From NCBI RefSeq assembly GCF_018449635.1, contig NZ_JAAVUV010000008.1, positions 248,001-312,000 of the forward strand: a stretch of 64,000 nt of DNA, given 5' to 3'. Position 1 is the stretch's first letter. Each line of letters opens with the position of its first letter. The notes below the pieces were generated by a model. The model saw nothing but the letters and a program-made list of their open reading frames with translations. It did not search any database and was not told where the DNA came from. A program made the translations under genes and the position numbers. Positions 16,879 to 25,847 of the stretch are shown here, piece by piece. The DNA is from Caballeronia sp. dw_276 (GTDB lineage Bacteria; Pseudomonadota; Gammaproteobacteria; Burkholderiales; Burkholderiaceae).

Positions 16879-17772
16879 TCAGGAGCTTGCAGCCGACGCA
16901 AATGCTGCAGATCGAGCCGATGCGCCTTCCGGACGCGCTGCTGCGCGTTCTGTTTGACGAACCGGATCGCGCTGGGCGGCGCCGGTATCGGTGTTTGGAT
17001 CGGTCAGTAATTCTTCGGCTGCCGCGCCATACAACTCACGCAACAAGGCCGGCGTGAGGCTCGCGGAAGGACCGTCGTACACCACGCAGCCATTGCGCAG
17101 CGCGACCGTTCTCGCGCAGTACTTCATCGCAATATCGATCTGATGAAGCGACACGACAACCGTCAGGCCATGATCTTCGTTCAGCGACTGGAGCAGTTCC
17201 ATCACGCGTCGCGAAGACTCGGGATCGAGCGATGCAATGGGTTCATCGGCGAGGACGATGCGCGCGCGCTGGACCAGCGCGCGCGCAAGCGCAGCGCGTT
17301 GCTGCTGGCCACCCGAGAGCGTGCTGGCGCGCTCGTTGATGTGGTCGCCAATGCCCATCGCCGCGAGCGATGCCATCGCGAGTTCCTGTTCGGCTCGCGG
17401 GAAACGGCCAATCAGGCGCCGCCACAACGGCACGCGTGACAACGCACCGATCAGCACATTCGTGCGCACCGTCAGGCGCCCGACGAGGTTGAATTGCTGG
17501 AACACGAAAGCGACATCGCGACGAATCCTGCGGACTTCGCGCGCCACCTTCCCGTTCTCCTGAATAGGCCGCCCGAGCAGCGTCACATGCGACGGCGCGG
17601 GGTCGGACGCAGTGAACCCCGCAATGTGCCGCAGCAGCGTGGACTTGCCTGAACCGGATGCGCCGATCAGCGCAACCATTTCGCCCTCACCCACTTTCAG
17701 GTCGATGGAGTCGAGTGCCTTGCGGCCATTGTTGAACGTCTTGCACAGACGTTCGATGCGAATTGCATCCAT
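16879..17772 (-). CDS. phnC: Phosphonate ABC transporter ATP-binding protein PhnC
   Basis: A 297-residue ATPase with Walker [10 protein letters not shown], signature [14 protein letters not shown], Walker [13 protein letters not shown] and the switch His in [11 protein letters not shown]. The PhnC-specific [17 protein letters not shown]-loop is clear. After the usual end near GAAAEELL, a tail of about 45 residues rich in Ala, Arg and Thr continues to the stop; it has no recognisable domain and may be disordered. First gene of phnCDE. A near copy of the PhnF palindrome lies 85 bp upstream. Confidence 0.94.
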   Translation of the reverse strand: MDAIRIERLCKTFNNGRKALDSIDLKVGEGEMVALIGASGSGKSTLLRHIAGFTASDPAPSHVTLLGRPIQENGKVAREVRRIRRDVAFVFQQFNLVGRLTVRTNVLIGALSRVPLWRRLIGRFPRAEQELAMASLAAMGIGDHINERASTLSGGQQQRAALARALVQRARIVLADEPIASLDPESSRRVMELLQSLNEDHGLTVVVSLHQIDIAMKYCARTVALRNGCVVYDGPSASLTPALLRELYGAAAEELLTDPNTDTGAAQRDPVRQTERAAARPEGASARSAAFASAASS

Positions 17773-18141
17773 GATTTCCTCACTATGACGCCTGAGAATT
17801 CCAGCGTCGTACGGATTCTAGGAATGCAACATGACGACGCGGTGACGCTAGTAAGTCGTCTAGATGAATACCCAACTCGACGCGCGCTGCAGGCCTGCGG
17901 ATAACAAGATTTCAACGGCTATTTAAAAAAATCTAGAATGGTCGGCGGAAGGAAGGCAGTCACAGTGGCTCACAGCGGGCATCTGATGCCAAGGACAGAT
18001 CAACATTTGTCTTGAGCCCGTCGGCGTGACGTAAGACAATTCCGTTTCGTCTGATGAAACTTTGAACGTGTAATTTTCAGCTGCGGAAGTTCAAACAACT
18101 CGGCCAGGACACCACGACACGGCCGACAGCCTTCACCTTGC
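17773..18141. other. Intergenic region between phnC and the GGDEF-EAL gene
   Basis: 369 bp with no convincing gene. It holds the leftward phnC promoter region with the PhnF-type box (17857-17866). The rightward promoter for the GGDEF-EAL gene should also be here, but I could not pick out convincing -35/-10 elements. A small hairpin, GTTTC/GAAAC, lies at about 18044-18060. Confidence 0.6.
17857..17866. promoter_or_regulatory. Second PhnF-type box, upstream of phnC
   Basis: CGTCTAGATG differs at one base from the perfect palindrome at 12830-12839. The two sites share the longer string GTCGTCTAGA. It lies 85 bp before the phnC start, in the promoter region. This suggests the importer genes belong to the PhnF regulon. 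Confidence 0.5.
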
Positions 18142-20526
18142 GTGAATGAGACTGCTAAAAACCAATCTGACGACATGCTTACATCTCTCCTTCCGCCACC
18201 CGTCTCGCCTGCGTTACGGCTGAGGTTTCATTGCCGTTCAATGGAACTGCAAAGACCGCTCTCCACGGTCACCATGGCGTTCACCGTCGTGGCCTTCCTG
18301 ATTTTCGTGGTTGCGCGCGCGCACGTGACGGGCATCGAACTCCCGCTTTGGCCGCGCCTGTTGTGCGCGTTGTCGCTGTCATTGCTCGTGGCGGCAATTC
18401 CCCGGGCGCCCTCCACATTCATGTTCGGCCTGATCGGCGCGGCGTATGTCGTCGTGCTGCAGATTGGCGTGATGATCAACGTGACCGGGGTCGAACAGCC
18501 GCTTTACTGGATGCTGCCCGCTGGCATGGTCGTGCCTATCTGCGCCGCACCGCTATGGCTCACGCCGCGGCATTTCGTGCTCGGCACCATCGCGTTTTAT
18601 ATAGCGGGCATTCCCTTTGTGTTCTCGGTCCCCTTCACGCACGACGACTGGGTGCTGTGCGCAATGTGGGTTGCCATCGGCATTCCGACCGCGACCACGT
18701 TCCATTTCGGCTTCTACTGGTTCCGGCTCAATCACTTCCTGCTGGAAGAGAAGCTCATTACGCTCGCCGCAACCGATCCCCTCACGCAAATTCTCAACCG
18801 TCGCGCCTTCCTTGAACAAGCCGAGCAGATGCTGAGCGCACCACGCGCAGGCAATGAGATCGTCAGCGCGATCTTCCTGGACGTCGATCGCTTCAAGTCG
18901 CTCAACGATCAATACGGCCACGCACGAGGCGATGACGCGCTGCTGCAGGTCACCCAGGTCGTCAGGGAGGCAATACCGCCCGAAGCGATCGCCGGCCGGC
19001 TTGGCGGCGAGGAATTCGCAGTGCTGGTTCCGACGGCCGGAACGCATCAGGCCACGGAACTTGCGGATTCCCTGCGCATACGCATCGCGAGTATCTTGCG
19101 GCCCGATGGGTTCCTGACCGCGAGCTTTGGCGTCGCGCATCGGCGTGAACACGAGAATGTCATTGCGCTTCTCGACCGTGCAGATGAAGCGCTGTTGCGC
19201 GCCAAACATGCAGGCCGCAATCGTGTGTTCGTGGAACGGGCAAGCAGCGTCGCGCGTGTGCGGGCAACGGCTATCGATGAAGATATCGATGCGCAGGCAG
19301 ATCTGACTCCCGACGCCGATACTGTGAGGCACTGGGGCCCGTTCGAACTTTCCACGCACTTCCAGCCGCTATATAGTTTGTCGCACCAGAAGCAAGTCGG
19401 CTTCGAGGTGCTTTTGCGTGGACGCGACCGGGAAGGCCAGCCCGTTCAACCGGAATTGCTCTTTGCGCCGCAATCGAACCCGGATGTCGCCGAGCTCGAT
19501 TCGCTCACGCATCATTTGCACTTCAACAATGCGCGCAAGCGTTTGCCGCAGGACACGTGGCTGTTCCTGAACGTTGCGCCCTCCACCTTCATTCAGGCCG
19601 GGTATGAGCAGACGCTCGCGGACATGGCGAGCGCGGCGGGACTCAATACGGGCAGCATCGTGCTCGAAATCCTGGAGTCGGAAGGCGTGAGTGTGGAAGA
19701 GCTGGCGCTGGCCGCGTGGCGGTATCGGGCATGCGGATTTTTGATTGCCGTCGATGACTTCGGCGCCGGTCATTCCAACCTCGACCGGCTGCTGCGCATT
19801 CAACCGGATTTCGTGAAGCTCGACGGCGAACTGATCCGTGCGAAAAGCCGTGCGTCGGACCAGCCGTTGTTATCGACCATTGTGTCGCTGCTGCATCGCG
19901 CGGATATGCTCGTGGTCGTCGAGGGGATCGAGACGACCGAGGAACTCGTGCTCGCGGTTGAATCCAACGTCGATTTTGCGCAAGGCTTCTTGCTCGGCAG
20001 GCCGGGCGCGAACATCCCGGCGCCGGAGGCGGTGATGCGGCGCATCGACCATGCATTCGATGTCATCGCCGAGGGACGCAGCGTGCGTGCGAGCCGTTTT
20101 GAAACGCAACTGTCGCCCTATCTGGCAATGGTGGAAACCGCGGCGACGGCGTTATCGAACGGCGCCGATATCAATGAAACCATTGCGCCGATGACCGGCT
20201 TCGCGCTCTGCCGGCGCTGCTTCGTGCTCGACCATACGGGCCGTATCGTGGGACAGGAGTTTGTCGGGCGCGCCGGACCGGGCGGCGACTCAAGGCTTGG
20301 TCCGCTGCTGTCTACAAAATCGGCGCGCTGGGATCATCGGCCGTATTACTGGAAGGCCGTGGCGAACATGGGGACGGCGGTGTCTTGCCAGCCGTATCTA
20401 TCGCTCACGAGCGGACGCGCTTCAGTCGGCGTGACGATGGCCGTGCGACGTGACGGCAAGGTGATGGTCGTTGGCAGCGAACTCGACTGGACGTCGCCGC
20501 ATCTGGCGTGGCCGGCGGGGGAGTGA
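18142..20526 (+). CDS. Membrane GGDEF-EAL protein (c-di-GMP turnover)
   Basis: A 794-residue protein. The N-terminal region (about 35-205) has six or so hydrophobic membrane segments. A GGDEF domain follows (about 215-370) with active-site LGGEEF; no RxxD product-inhibition site precedes it. An EAL domain follows (about 395-640) with the signature as EVL, but the metal and catalytic residues are kept: LNVAPSTF, ILESEG, DDFGAGHSN, VKLDGELI, VVEGIET and QGFLLGRP. A C-terminal region of about 140 residues (RRCFVLDHTGRIVGQ to the end) looks like the PAS/Cache-type domain that follows EAL in YkuI-like proteins. Both synthesis and hydrolysis of c-di-GMP are possible. The start is a GTG at 18142 without a clear ribosome site; ATG at 18175 or 18241 are alternatives. 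Confidence 0.88.
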   Translation: MNETAKNQSDDMLTSLLPPPVSPALRLRFHCRSMELQRPLSTVTMAFTVVAFLIFVVARAHVTGIELPLWPRLLCALSLSLLVAAIPRAPSTFMFGLIGAAYVVVLQIGVMINVTGVEQPLYWMLPAGMVVPICAAPLWLTPRHFVLGTIAFYIAGIPFVFSVPFTHDDWVLCAMWVAIGIPTATTFHFGFYWFRLNHFLLEEKLITLAATDPLTQILNRRAFLEQAEQMLSAPRAGNEIVSAIFLDVDRFKSLNDQYGHARGDDALLQVTQVVREAIPPEAIAGRLGGEEFAVLVPTAGTHQATELADSLRIRIASILRPDGFLTASFGVAHRREHENVIALLDRADEALLRAKHAGRNRVFVERASSVARVRATAIDEDIDAQADLTPDADTVRHWGPFELSTHFQPLYSLSHQKQVGFEVLLRGRDREGQPVQPELLFAPQSNPDVAELDSLTHHLHFNNARKRLPQDTWLFLNVAPSTFIQAGYEQTLADMASAAGLNTGSIVLEILESEGVSVEELALAAWRYRACGFLIAVDDFGAGHSNLDRLLRIQPDFVKLDGELIRAKSRASDQPLLSTIVSLLHRADMLVVVEGIETTEELVLAVESNVDFAQGFLLGRPGANIPAPEAVMRRIDHAFDVIAEGRSVRASRFETQLSPYLAMVETAATALSNGADINETIAPMTGFALCRRCFVLDHTGRIVGQEFVGRAGPGGDSRLGPLLSTKSARWDHRPYYWKAVANMGTAVSCQPYLSLTSGRASVGVTMAVRRDGKVMVVGSELDWTSPHLAWPAGE

Positions 20527-20545
20527 AGAGGGTTGCGCACATGCG

Positions 20546-20992
20546 TCATCCGCATCGGCTTTGCCCTCCGAGCGCGCTTTGATAGGCCGAAAACAGCGCG
20601 ACCGGCGCCTCGCGCTGCGTAGTGAGAAAATCCACCAGATTATCCTGATCGAGTTCTGTCAGCGCTTTTTGGAACACTTTCGAAAGAAGCTGTGCGCGGT
20701 TTGCCTGCATTGCATCGATCAATGCCTTCTCGGCAGCCACTGCGTCGTGCAGCTTTCCGAAAGCTTCCAGTTCCTTGTTGCTTTCGCGGACCCACGCATG
20801 CAGCGCGGCGATTTCCTGCTGCGCGGGTTTGCCTGCGCTGATCAGCTGCTCGACTGTATTCTCCGGATACCGTGAGGGGAATGAACGACCGATGTCCTGG
20901 ACACCGGCAGCGCGCTTTGCAGGGATTTGCCCGCAGACAATATGGATAAGGCCAATAGCGACATCGGCGCCATTCTTGCTCTCGACCGCACC
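20546..20992 (-). pseudogene. Startless reading frame of unknown function, possibly a gene remnant
   Basis: The frame is open for 148 codons after a TAG at 20993-20995, yet the only usual start codon is a GTG at 20740, leaving 64 residues. The upstream in-frame sequence reads like protein, with GRSFPSRYPENTVEQLISAG and a long amphipathic helical stretch (QEIAALHAWVRESNKELEAF). It continues without a break into LLSKVFQKALTELDQDNLVD. So this may be a gene that lost its 5' end, a gene with a rare start codon, or chance. I do not recognise the family. It occupies most of the 480-bp gap before bluB, on the opposite strand. Confidence 0.35.
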
Positions 20993-21006
20993 CTATTTTT
21001 GAACGC

Positions 21007-21693
21007 ATGGATGCAATGACCGACTCGACTCCCAAGCGCTTTTCCGACCCTGAGATTGCAGGGGTTTATCGCGCGATTCATGAACGCCGCGACATGCGGC
21101 ATTTCACAGGTACACCTGTCGCGCCCGAGCTGATGGCGCGATTGATCGATGCCGCGCATCACGCGCCGAGCGTCGGATTCATGCAGCCCTGGCGCTTCGT
21201 GCGCGTGACTGATCGCGGCATGCGTCTGGCGCTGCACGACATCGTGGAAACCGAGCGCTGCGCAACCGCCGTGGCGCTCAACGAACGAAGCGATGAGTTC
21301 ATGCGTCTCAAGGTCCAGGGCATTCTGGATTGCGCGGAGGTGCTGGTGGTTGGCTTGATGGAAGATCGCGAGCGGCATGTGTTCGGCCGCCGCACGTTGC
21401 CGGAAATGGATCTTGCATCTGTCGCATGCGCGATCCAGAACATGTGGCTCGCGGCTCGCGCTGAAGGGATTGGTCTCGGCTGGGTGTCATTGTTCGATGT
21501 CGCAGCCGTGCAGCGTCTGCTGCACATGCCGGCCGATGCGAAGCCGGTCGCCATTCTCTGCATCGGCCATGTGCAGGATTTCTACGACGAGCCAATGCTG
21601 CAAGCCGAGGGCTGGGCGAAACGCGTGCCGGCGGGGCATTGTGTTCAGGAGAACCGCTGGCCCGATGCGGTGGGCGATCGCAATAGCGAATAA
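21007..21693 (+). CDS. bluB: 5,6-dimethylbenzimidazole synthase BluB
   Basis: A 228-residue nitroreductase-fold flavoenzyme. BluB fragments FMNH2 with O2 to make 5,6-dimethylbenzimidazole, the lower ligand of cobalamin. Diagnostic motifs are YRAIHERRDMRHF at the N-terminus, HHAPSVGFMQPWRF (the FMN-binding PSVG.xQPW motif) and RHVFGRRTLPEMDLASVACAIQN in the centre. It appears as a single gene with no cobalamin-synthesis neighbours in the window. I saw no cobalamin riboswitch upstream. The ATG at 21007 has no strong ribosome site; a second ATG three codons later is equally possible. Confidence 0.93.
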   Translation: MDAMTDSTPKRFSDPEIAGVYRAIHERRDMRHFTGTPVAPELMARLIDAAHHAPSVGFMQPWRFVRVTDRGMRLALHDIVETERCATAVALNERSDEFMRLKVQGILDCAEVLVVGLMEDRERHVFGRRTLPEMDLASVACAIQNMWLAARAEGIGLGWVSLFDVAAVQRLLHMPADAKPVAILCIGHVQDFYDEPMLQAEGWAKRVPAGHCVQENRWPDAVGDRNSE

Positions 21694-21727
21694 AACCCTT
21701 TCCCTTGCCGCAGATCAAATCCGCGAT

Positions 21728-21737
21728 GTAATATGAC
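21728..21737. promoter_or_regulatory. Candidate FadR-type operator upstream of garL
   Basis: GTAATATGAC differs at one base from the palindrome GTCATATGAC found between udh and the GntR regulator (27643-27652). It lies 84 bp before the garL start. The match suggests garL-garR share the regulator with udh. Confidence 0.4.
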
Positions 21738-21820
21738 GTCTGATAACGTATGAGCTTGCCGCATACTCAGGTTTTCAACTCAAGCCGCAATTCGAGCAAT
21801 TACGCAAGAGGAAGCCCGTC

Positions 21821-22624
21821 ATGACAGCGCCAACGCGAAACCCGTTGCACTCGCCCTACCAGCCGCTCCCCAACACGTTTCGTCAGTCCGTTCTGAAACA
21901 GGAGAAACAGATCGGCTGCTGGGCGTCGCTCGGCAGCCCGATTACCACCGAGTTGCTCGGCATGCTTGGCTTCGACTGGATTCTGCTGGACGCGGAGCAC
22001 GCGCCCAATGACGTCCTCACGCTCATTCCGCAGCTCATGGCCTTGAAGGAGAGCCGCAGCGCGCCTGTGGTGCGGCCGCCGGCGAACGAAAGCGTGGTCA
22101 TCAAGCGCTTGCTCGATAGTGGCTTCTTCAACTTCCTGATCCCCTTTGTGGACAGCGCCGCAGACGCTGCGAAGGCCGTCGCCGCGACCCGTTATCCGCC
22201 TCAGGGCATTCGTGGGGTATCGGTAGGACACCGGGGTAATAAATACGGCACCGTGCCGGACTACCTCACCACCGCAAACGACAACATCTGCGTCATCGTG
22301 CAGATCGAAAGCCGCAAGGCGGTCGAATCAATCGATGAAATCCTGGCCGTGGATGGCGTCGATGCCGTGTTTCTCGGACCATCGGATCTGGCGGCATCGT
22401 ATGGACATCTTGGCAATGCCAATCATCCGGATGTGCAAAAGGCCATCGCGCATGTCTTCGATCGCGCCCGTGCGGCCGGCAAGGCGAGCGGCACGCTTGC
22501 GCCCGTGCAGGCCGAGGCCGAACGTTACCTTGCGATGGGCTGCCAGGTGATCGCGGTCTGCGCAGACATGGGCCTGTTGCGCAACGCGGCACAAGCCGTG
22601 CAGAAACATTTCATGCAGACGTAA
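21821..22624 (+). CDS. garL: 2-dehydro-3-deoxyglucarate (5-keto-4-deoxyglucarate) aldolase
   Basis: A 267-residue class II aldolase of the HpcH/HpaI family, very close to E. coli GarL along its length: [32 protein letters not shown] (catalytic His), [11 protein letters not shown] (Arg), [10 protein letters not shown]-like VQIESRKAV (metal Glu) and [16 protein letters not shown] (metal Asp). GarL splits 5-keto-4-deoxyglucarate into pyruvate and tartronate semialdehyde. AGAGGAAG precedes the ATG. garR, which reduces tartronate semialdehyde, follows 44 bp later, so the pair forms the lower aldarate pathway. Confidence 0.93.
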   Translation: MTAPTRNPLHSPYQPLPNTFRQSVLKQEKQIGCWASLGSPITTELLGMLGFDWILLDAEHAPNDVLTLIPQLMALKESRSAPVVRPPANESVVIKRLLDSGFFNFLIPFVDSAADAAKAVAATRYPPQGIRGVSVGHRGNKYGTVPDYLTTANDNICVIVQIESRKAVESIDEILAVDGVDAVFLGPSDLAASYGHLGNANHPDVQKAIAHVFDRARAAGKASGTLAPVQAEAERYLAMGCQVIAVCADMGLLRNAAQAVQKHFMQT

Positions 22625-22668
22625 AGTCACAGTGACGACTGCAAACCCGAATTTTTTTGGAGGATGAC

Positions 22669-23565
22669 ATGCAAAAAGCAGGCTTTATCGGACTTGGGAT
22701 CATGGGCAAGCCCATGGCTGAAAACCTCGTGAAGAACGGCGTCGCGCTTGCAGCGTTCACGCGCAGTGGCGTGCCGGCGGAGTTGACGCAAGCCGGCGCT
22801 GTCGCCTGCGACAGCCCCGCAGCGGTCGCCGCACAAGCCGATGTGATCTTCGTGATGGTCCCGGATACGCCCGACGTGGAGCGCGTCCTGTTCGGCGAGA
22901 ACGGCGTGGTCGCGGCGTTGCGACAAGGCCAGATCGTGGTCGACATGAGCTCGATCTCGCCTATCGCGACGCGCGATTTCGCGGCCAAGGTCCGCGAGCG
23001 CGGTGCAGAATATCTGGACGCGCCTGTATCGGGCGGCGAAGTGGGCGCGAAAGCGGCGTCGCTGACCATCATGGTGGGTGGATCGCAAGCCACGTTCGAT
23101 ACCGTCAAGCCGCTCTTCGACATGATGGGCAAGAATGTCTCGTTGATCGGCGAAGTGGGCGCGGGACAGGTCTGCAAGCTGGCGAACCAGGTGATCGTCG
23201 CGGCGACCATTGAAGCGGTGGGTGAGGCGTTGTTGCTGGCATCGAAGGCGGGTGTCGATGCCGAGAAAGTACGCAAGGCGCTGATGGGCGGATTTGCATC
23301 GTCGCGCATTCTGGAAGTGCACGGCGAGCGCATGACCAAGCGCACGTTCAATCCGGGCTTTCGCATCGAACTGCATCAGAAGGATTTGAACCTGGCGCTG
23401 TCGACGGCGCAATCGCTTGGGGTATCGTTGCCGAATACCGCGACCTGTCAGGCACTTTTCAACGCGTGCGCGGCGCATGGCGGCAAGGCGTGGGATCACT
23501 CCGGCATGGTTCGCGCGCTTGAATATCTCGCCGATCACGAAATCGGTCAGGGCACCGCCAGCTGA
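22669..23565 (+). CDS. garR: 2-hydroxy-3-oxopropionate (tartronate semialdehyde) reductase
   Basis: A 298-residue beta-hydroxyacid dehydrogenase. It has the cofactor motif GFIGLGIMGKPMAENL at the N-terminus, substrate motif DAPVSGGEVGAKAASL, the catalytic-Lys segment GAGQVCKLANQVIVA (Lys about 171) and the C-terminal KDLNLALSTAQSLGVSLP. It reduces tartronate semialdehyde to D-glycerate. The ATG at 22669 (MQKAGF) follows a clear GGAGG 5 nt upstream; four extra in-frame codons before it are unlikely to be translated. Second gene of the garL-garR unit, ending at a strong terminator. Confidence 0.93.
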   Translation: MQKAGFIGLGIMGKPMAENLVKNGVALAAFTRSGVPAELTQAGAVACDSPAAVAAQADVIFVMVPDTPDVERVLFGENGVVAALRQGQIVVDMSSISPIATRDFAAKVRERGAEYLDAPVSGGEVGAKAASLTIMVGGSQATFDTVKPLFDMMGKNVSLIGEVGAGQVCKLANQVIVAATIEAVGEALLLASKAGVDAEKVRKALMGGFASSRILEVHGERMTKRTFNPGFRIELHQKDLNLALSTAQSLGVSLPNTATCQALFNACAAHGGKAWDHSGMVRALEYLADHEIGQGTAS

Positions 23566-23579
23566 TTATTCAGCGCATG

Positions 23580-23617
23580 AAAAAGGGCATCGCGTTTTGA
23601 TTCGCGATGCCCTTTTT
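23580..23617. terminator. Bidirectional intrinsic terminator after garR
   Basis: A 15-bp perfect stem, AAAAAGGGCATCGCG (23580-23594) with CGCGATGCCCTTTTT (23603-23617), and an 8-nt loop. The A and T ends give U-runs in both directions, serving garR and the convergent transporter gene. Confidence 0.92.
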
Positions 23618-23630
23618 GTTTTGTTGAGAC

Positions 23631-24437
23631 TTAGCCCTTCGTCACGCTCGCCGGCAAATCGCGGCCGTGATATTTCTTGTAGATCGTATTGAGGTTGCCG
23701 TTCTTCTGGTTGGTGCTGACCCAGTTGTTGACCCACTCTTTCAGCTTCGGCTCGTCCTTGTTCATCGCAATGCCGAGGTCGAAATCCTTCTGCGCAAACT
23801 TCAGTTCGAGGTTGCGGTTCGGCGCGCGCTTGACCATCTCGCTCAAGTTCGACGGCGTGCTGGAGAAGATGTCGACCTGCCCCGTCACCACCGACGTGAT
23901 CAGCGTGGCGTCGTCTTCATAACGCTGGATCTGAGCGCCCTTCGCCTGTTGCGTGGTCAGTGTGTCGTTGACGGTCGCGCGCGTCAGGCCAATGGTCTTG
24001 CCATCGAGATCAGCGTAGTTCTTGACGTTCGTACTCTTCGTGCCACCCACAATGATCGTGATGACCGCGTAGGGAATCGAGAAGTCCACGACCTTCGCGC
24101 GCTCCGGCGTAATCGACAAATCCGCGATCACCAGATCCGCGCGCTTCGCTTGCAATGTCGGCACGCGCGCGGCGTTCGTGATCTGCACGAGTTCGAGCTT
24201 CACGCCCAGGTCCTTCGCAAGCGCTGCGGCGGTGTCCACATCGGAACCCGCAGGTTGCAGGTTTGCATCGGCGAAACTGAAGAGCGGCGTGCCCATGGCA
24301 ATCGCAACACGAATCTTGCCGGCCTTCTTGATGTCGTCGAGCTGGTCGGCCATGGCGCTATGCGCCACGCCTGCGAGCAACAAAGCAGCCACACAGCCGC
24401 GCATGATGAATTGGGTTGTTTTCAAAGCAGTCTCCAT
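23631..24437 (-). CDS. ABC transporter substrate-binding protein, family 3 (polar amino-acid type)
   Basis: A 268-residue periplasmic binding protein. A Sec signal peptide ends at AHSAMA/DQ, and the mature protein opens with LDDIKKAGKIRVAIAMGTPLFSF, the family 3 pattern. DLVIADLSITPERAKVVDFSIPY is the pocket segment that holds the ligand carboxylate in amino-acid-binding members. It is the distal gene of the leftward udh-permease-permease-ATPase-SBP set. Family 3 proteins usually bind amino acids, but the context (udh, garL, garR) favours a uronate or aldarate ligand; this is inference. Confidence 0.86.
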   Translation of the reverse strand: METALKTTQFIMRGCVAALLLAGVAHSAMADQLDDIKKAGKIRVAIAMGTPLFSFADANLQPAGSDVDTAAALAKDLGVKLELVQITNAARVPTLQAKRADLVIADLSITPERAKVVDFSIPYAVITIIVGGTKSTNVKNYADLDGKTIGLTRATVNDTLTTQQAKGAQIQRYEDDATLITSVVTGQVDIFSSTPSNLSEMVKRAPNRNLELKFAQKDFDLGIAMNKDEPKLKEWVNNWVSTNQKNGNLNTIYKKYHGRDLPASVTKG

Positions 24438-24481
24438 TCTTATGGTCGGTTCAAAAGGTTTGTTTGACGCAAAGGCTAGAA

Positions 24482-25210
24482 CTACAGGCCGTTATTCAGG
24501 AACGTGCGCAGTTCGGGTGTCTTCGGTGCATCGAGCATTTCGCCGCCACCCACTTCCCACACCTTCCCCTGGTGCATATAGATGATGCGATCCGCCACGC
24601 GCTTGGCAAACGCCATCTCGTGCGTGACGAGCAACATGGTCATGCCGCCCTTCGCGAGATCTTCCATCACGCGCAGCACTTCACCGGTCAGTTGCGGGTC
24701 GAGCGCGGAGGTCACTTCGTCGAACAGCATGACCTTCGGCGACATTGCGAGCGAACGCGCAATCGCAACGCGCTGTTGCTGACCGCCGGAAAGCTGCTCC
24801 GGATACGCATCGGCTTTTTGCCCGAGACCCACTTGTTCGAGTACACCCATCGCCACGCGACGCGCTTCGTCGCGGCTCATCTTCTTCACGTGGCGCAGCG
24901 CGAGCATGATGTTTTCTTCGACGGTCAGATGCGCGAAGAGGTTGTAGCTCTGGAACACGATACCCACTTCGCGGCGCAGCTGGTGCAGATCGACCTTGGG
25001 GTCATCGACACGAATTCCGCACACTTCAATGGTGCCGCGATCGATCGTTTCCAGCCTGTCGATACACCTCAACGCCGTACTCTTCCCCGATCCGCTCGCG
25101 CCGATCACAGCGATCATCTCGCCCTTTTCCACTTCCAATGAGACGCCCTTGAGCACCTGATTCGAGCCGAAGCTCTTATAGACGTCTCCGAGCTTAACGA
25201 TTGCCGACAT
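24482..25210 (-). CDS. ABC transporter ATP-binding protein (polar amino-acid type)
   Basis: A 242-residue ATPase with Walker [10 protein letters not shown], signature [16 protein letters not shown] and Walker B VMLFDEVTSALDP, of the GlnQ/HisP class. The start is the ATG at 25210 (MSAIVKLGDVYKSFG), which overlaps the end of the upstream permease gene by 17 bases; the longer open frame upstream lies within that permease. It energises the two permeases encoded just before it. The 44-bp gap to the binding-protein gene could allow separate control of binding-protein level. Confidence 0.92.
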   Translation of the reverse strand: MSAIVKLGDVYKSFGSNQVLKGVSLEVEKGEMIAVIGASGSGKSTALRCIDRLETIDRGTIEVCGIRVDDPKVDLHQLRREVGIVFQSYNLFAHLTVEENIMLALRHVKKMSRDEARRVAMGVLEQVGLGQKADAYPEQLSGGQQQRVAIARSLAMSPKVMLFDEVTSALDPQLTGEVLRVMEDLAKGGMTMLLVTHEMAFAKRVADRIIYMHQGKVWEVGGGEMLDAPKTPELRTFLNNGL

Positions 25211-25847
25211 TGAGCTTTTTCTCCATCGATTGACTCCAGCGCGAGAGCGGATAACACAGCGCGAAATAGAAGACCCCGACCAGCCCGAACACGAGGAACG
25301 GCTGAAAAATCGAGTTGTTGATGATCTGCCCGGCACGTGTCAATTCAACGAAACCGATCACCGATGCAAGCGATGTCATCTTGATGACCTGCACCAGAAA
25401 ACCTACCGTAGGCGGCAATGCCAGCCGCAGCGCCTGCGGGATGATCACGAGACGCAGTGTCTGCCAGCGCGTGAGCGACAAACACTCGGCAGCTTCCCAT
25501 TGTGGTTTCGGCATGGCGTCAATGCAGCCGCGCCAGATATCGCCGAGATATGCGCTCGTATAGACCATCAGCGCGAATCCGGCCGCGACCAGTGCAGGCA
25601 CTTCGAAGCCGTACACCGAAAAACCGAAGTAGACGATAAACAGCAGGATCAGCAGCGGAATGCCTTGAATGGCTTCGATATAAACCATCGCCGGACGGCT
25701 CAGCCAGCGGCGCTTCGAGATGCGCGCGAGCATCACGCCGAATCCGCCGATGCTGCCCAGCACGAATGCAAGCGCGGACAATGCGAGCGTCCACCAGATT
25801 GAATGTACTAAATAGAACAAATGTGCCGTCGTGAAGCCGCCGCTCAT
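25194..25847 (-). CDS. ABC transporter permease (His/Glu/Gln-type family)
   Basis: A 217-residue inner-membrane permease with about five hydrophobic segments. The family loop YIEAIQGIPLLILLFIVYFG and the EAA motif WEAAECLSLTRWQTLRLVIIPQAL identify it as the GlnP/HisM type. It pairs with the next permease upstream to form a heterodimer. It overlaps the ATPase gene (17 bases) and the other permease gene (ATGA at 25844-25847). Confidence 0.92.
   Translation of the reverse strand: MSGGFTTAHLFYLVHSIWWTLALSALAFVLGSIGGFGVMLARISKRRWLSRPAMVYIEAIQGIPLLILLFIVYFGFSVYGFEVPALVAAGFALMVYTSAYLGDIWRGCIDAMPKPQWEAAECLSLTRWQTLRLVIIPQALRLALPPTVGFLVQVIKMTSLASVIGFVELTRAGQIINNSIFQPFLVFGLVGVFYFALCYPLSRWSQSMEKKLNVGNR

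Noticed and set aside
21694-21820. Possible cobalamin riboswitch near bluB
   Set aside because: No B12-box-like element or complex fold was seen before bluB or in the gap after it.
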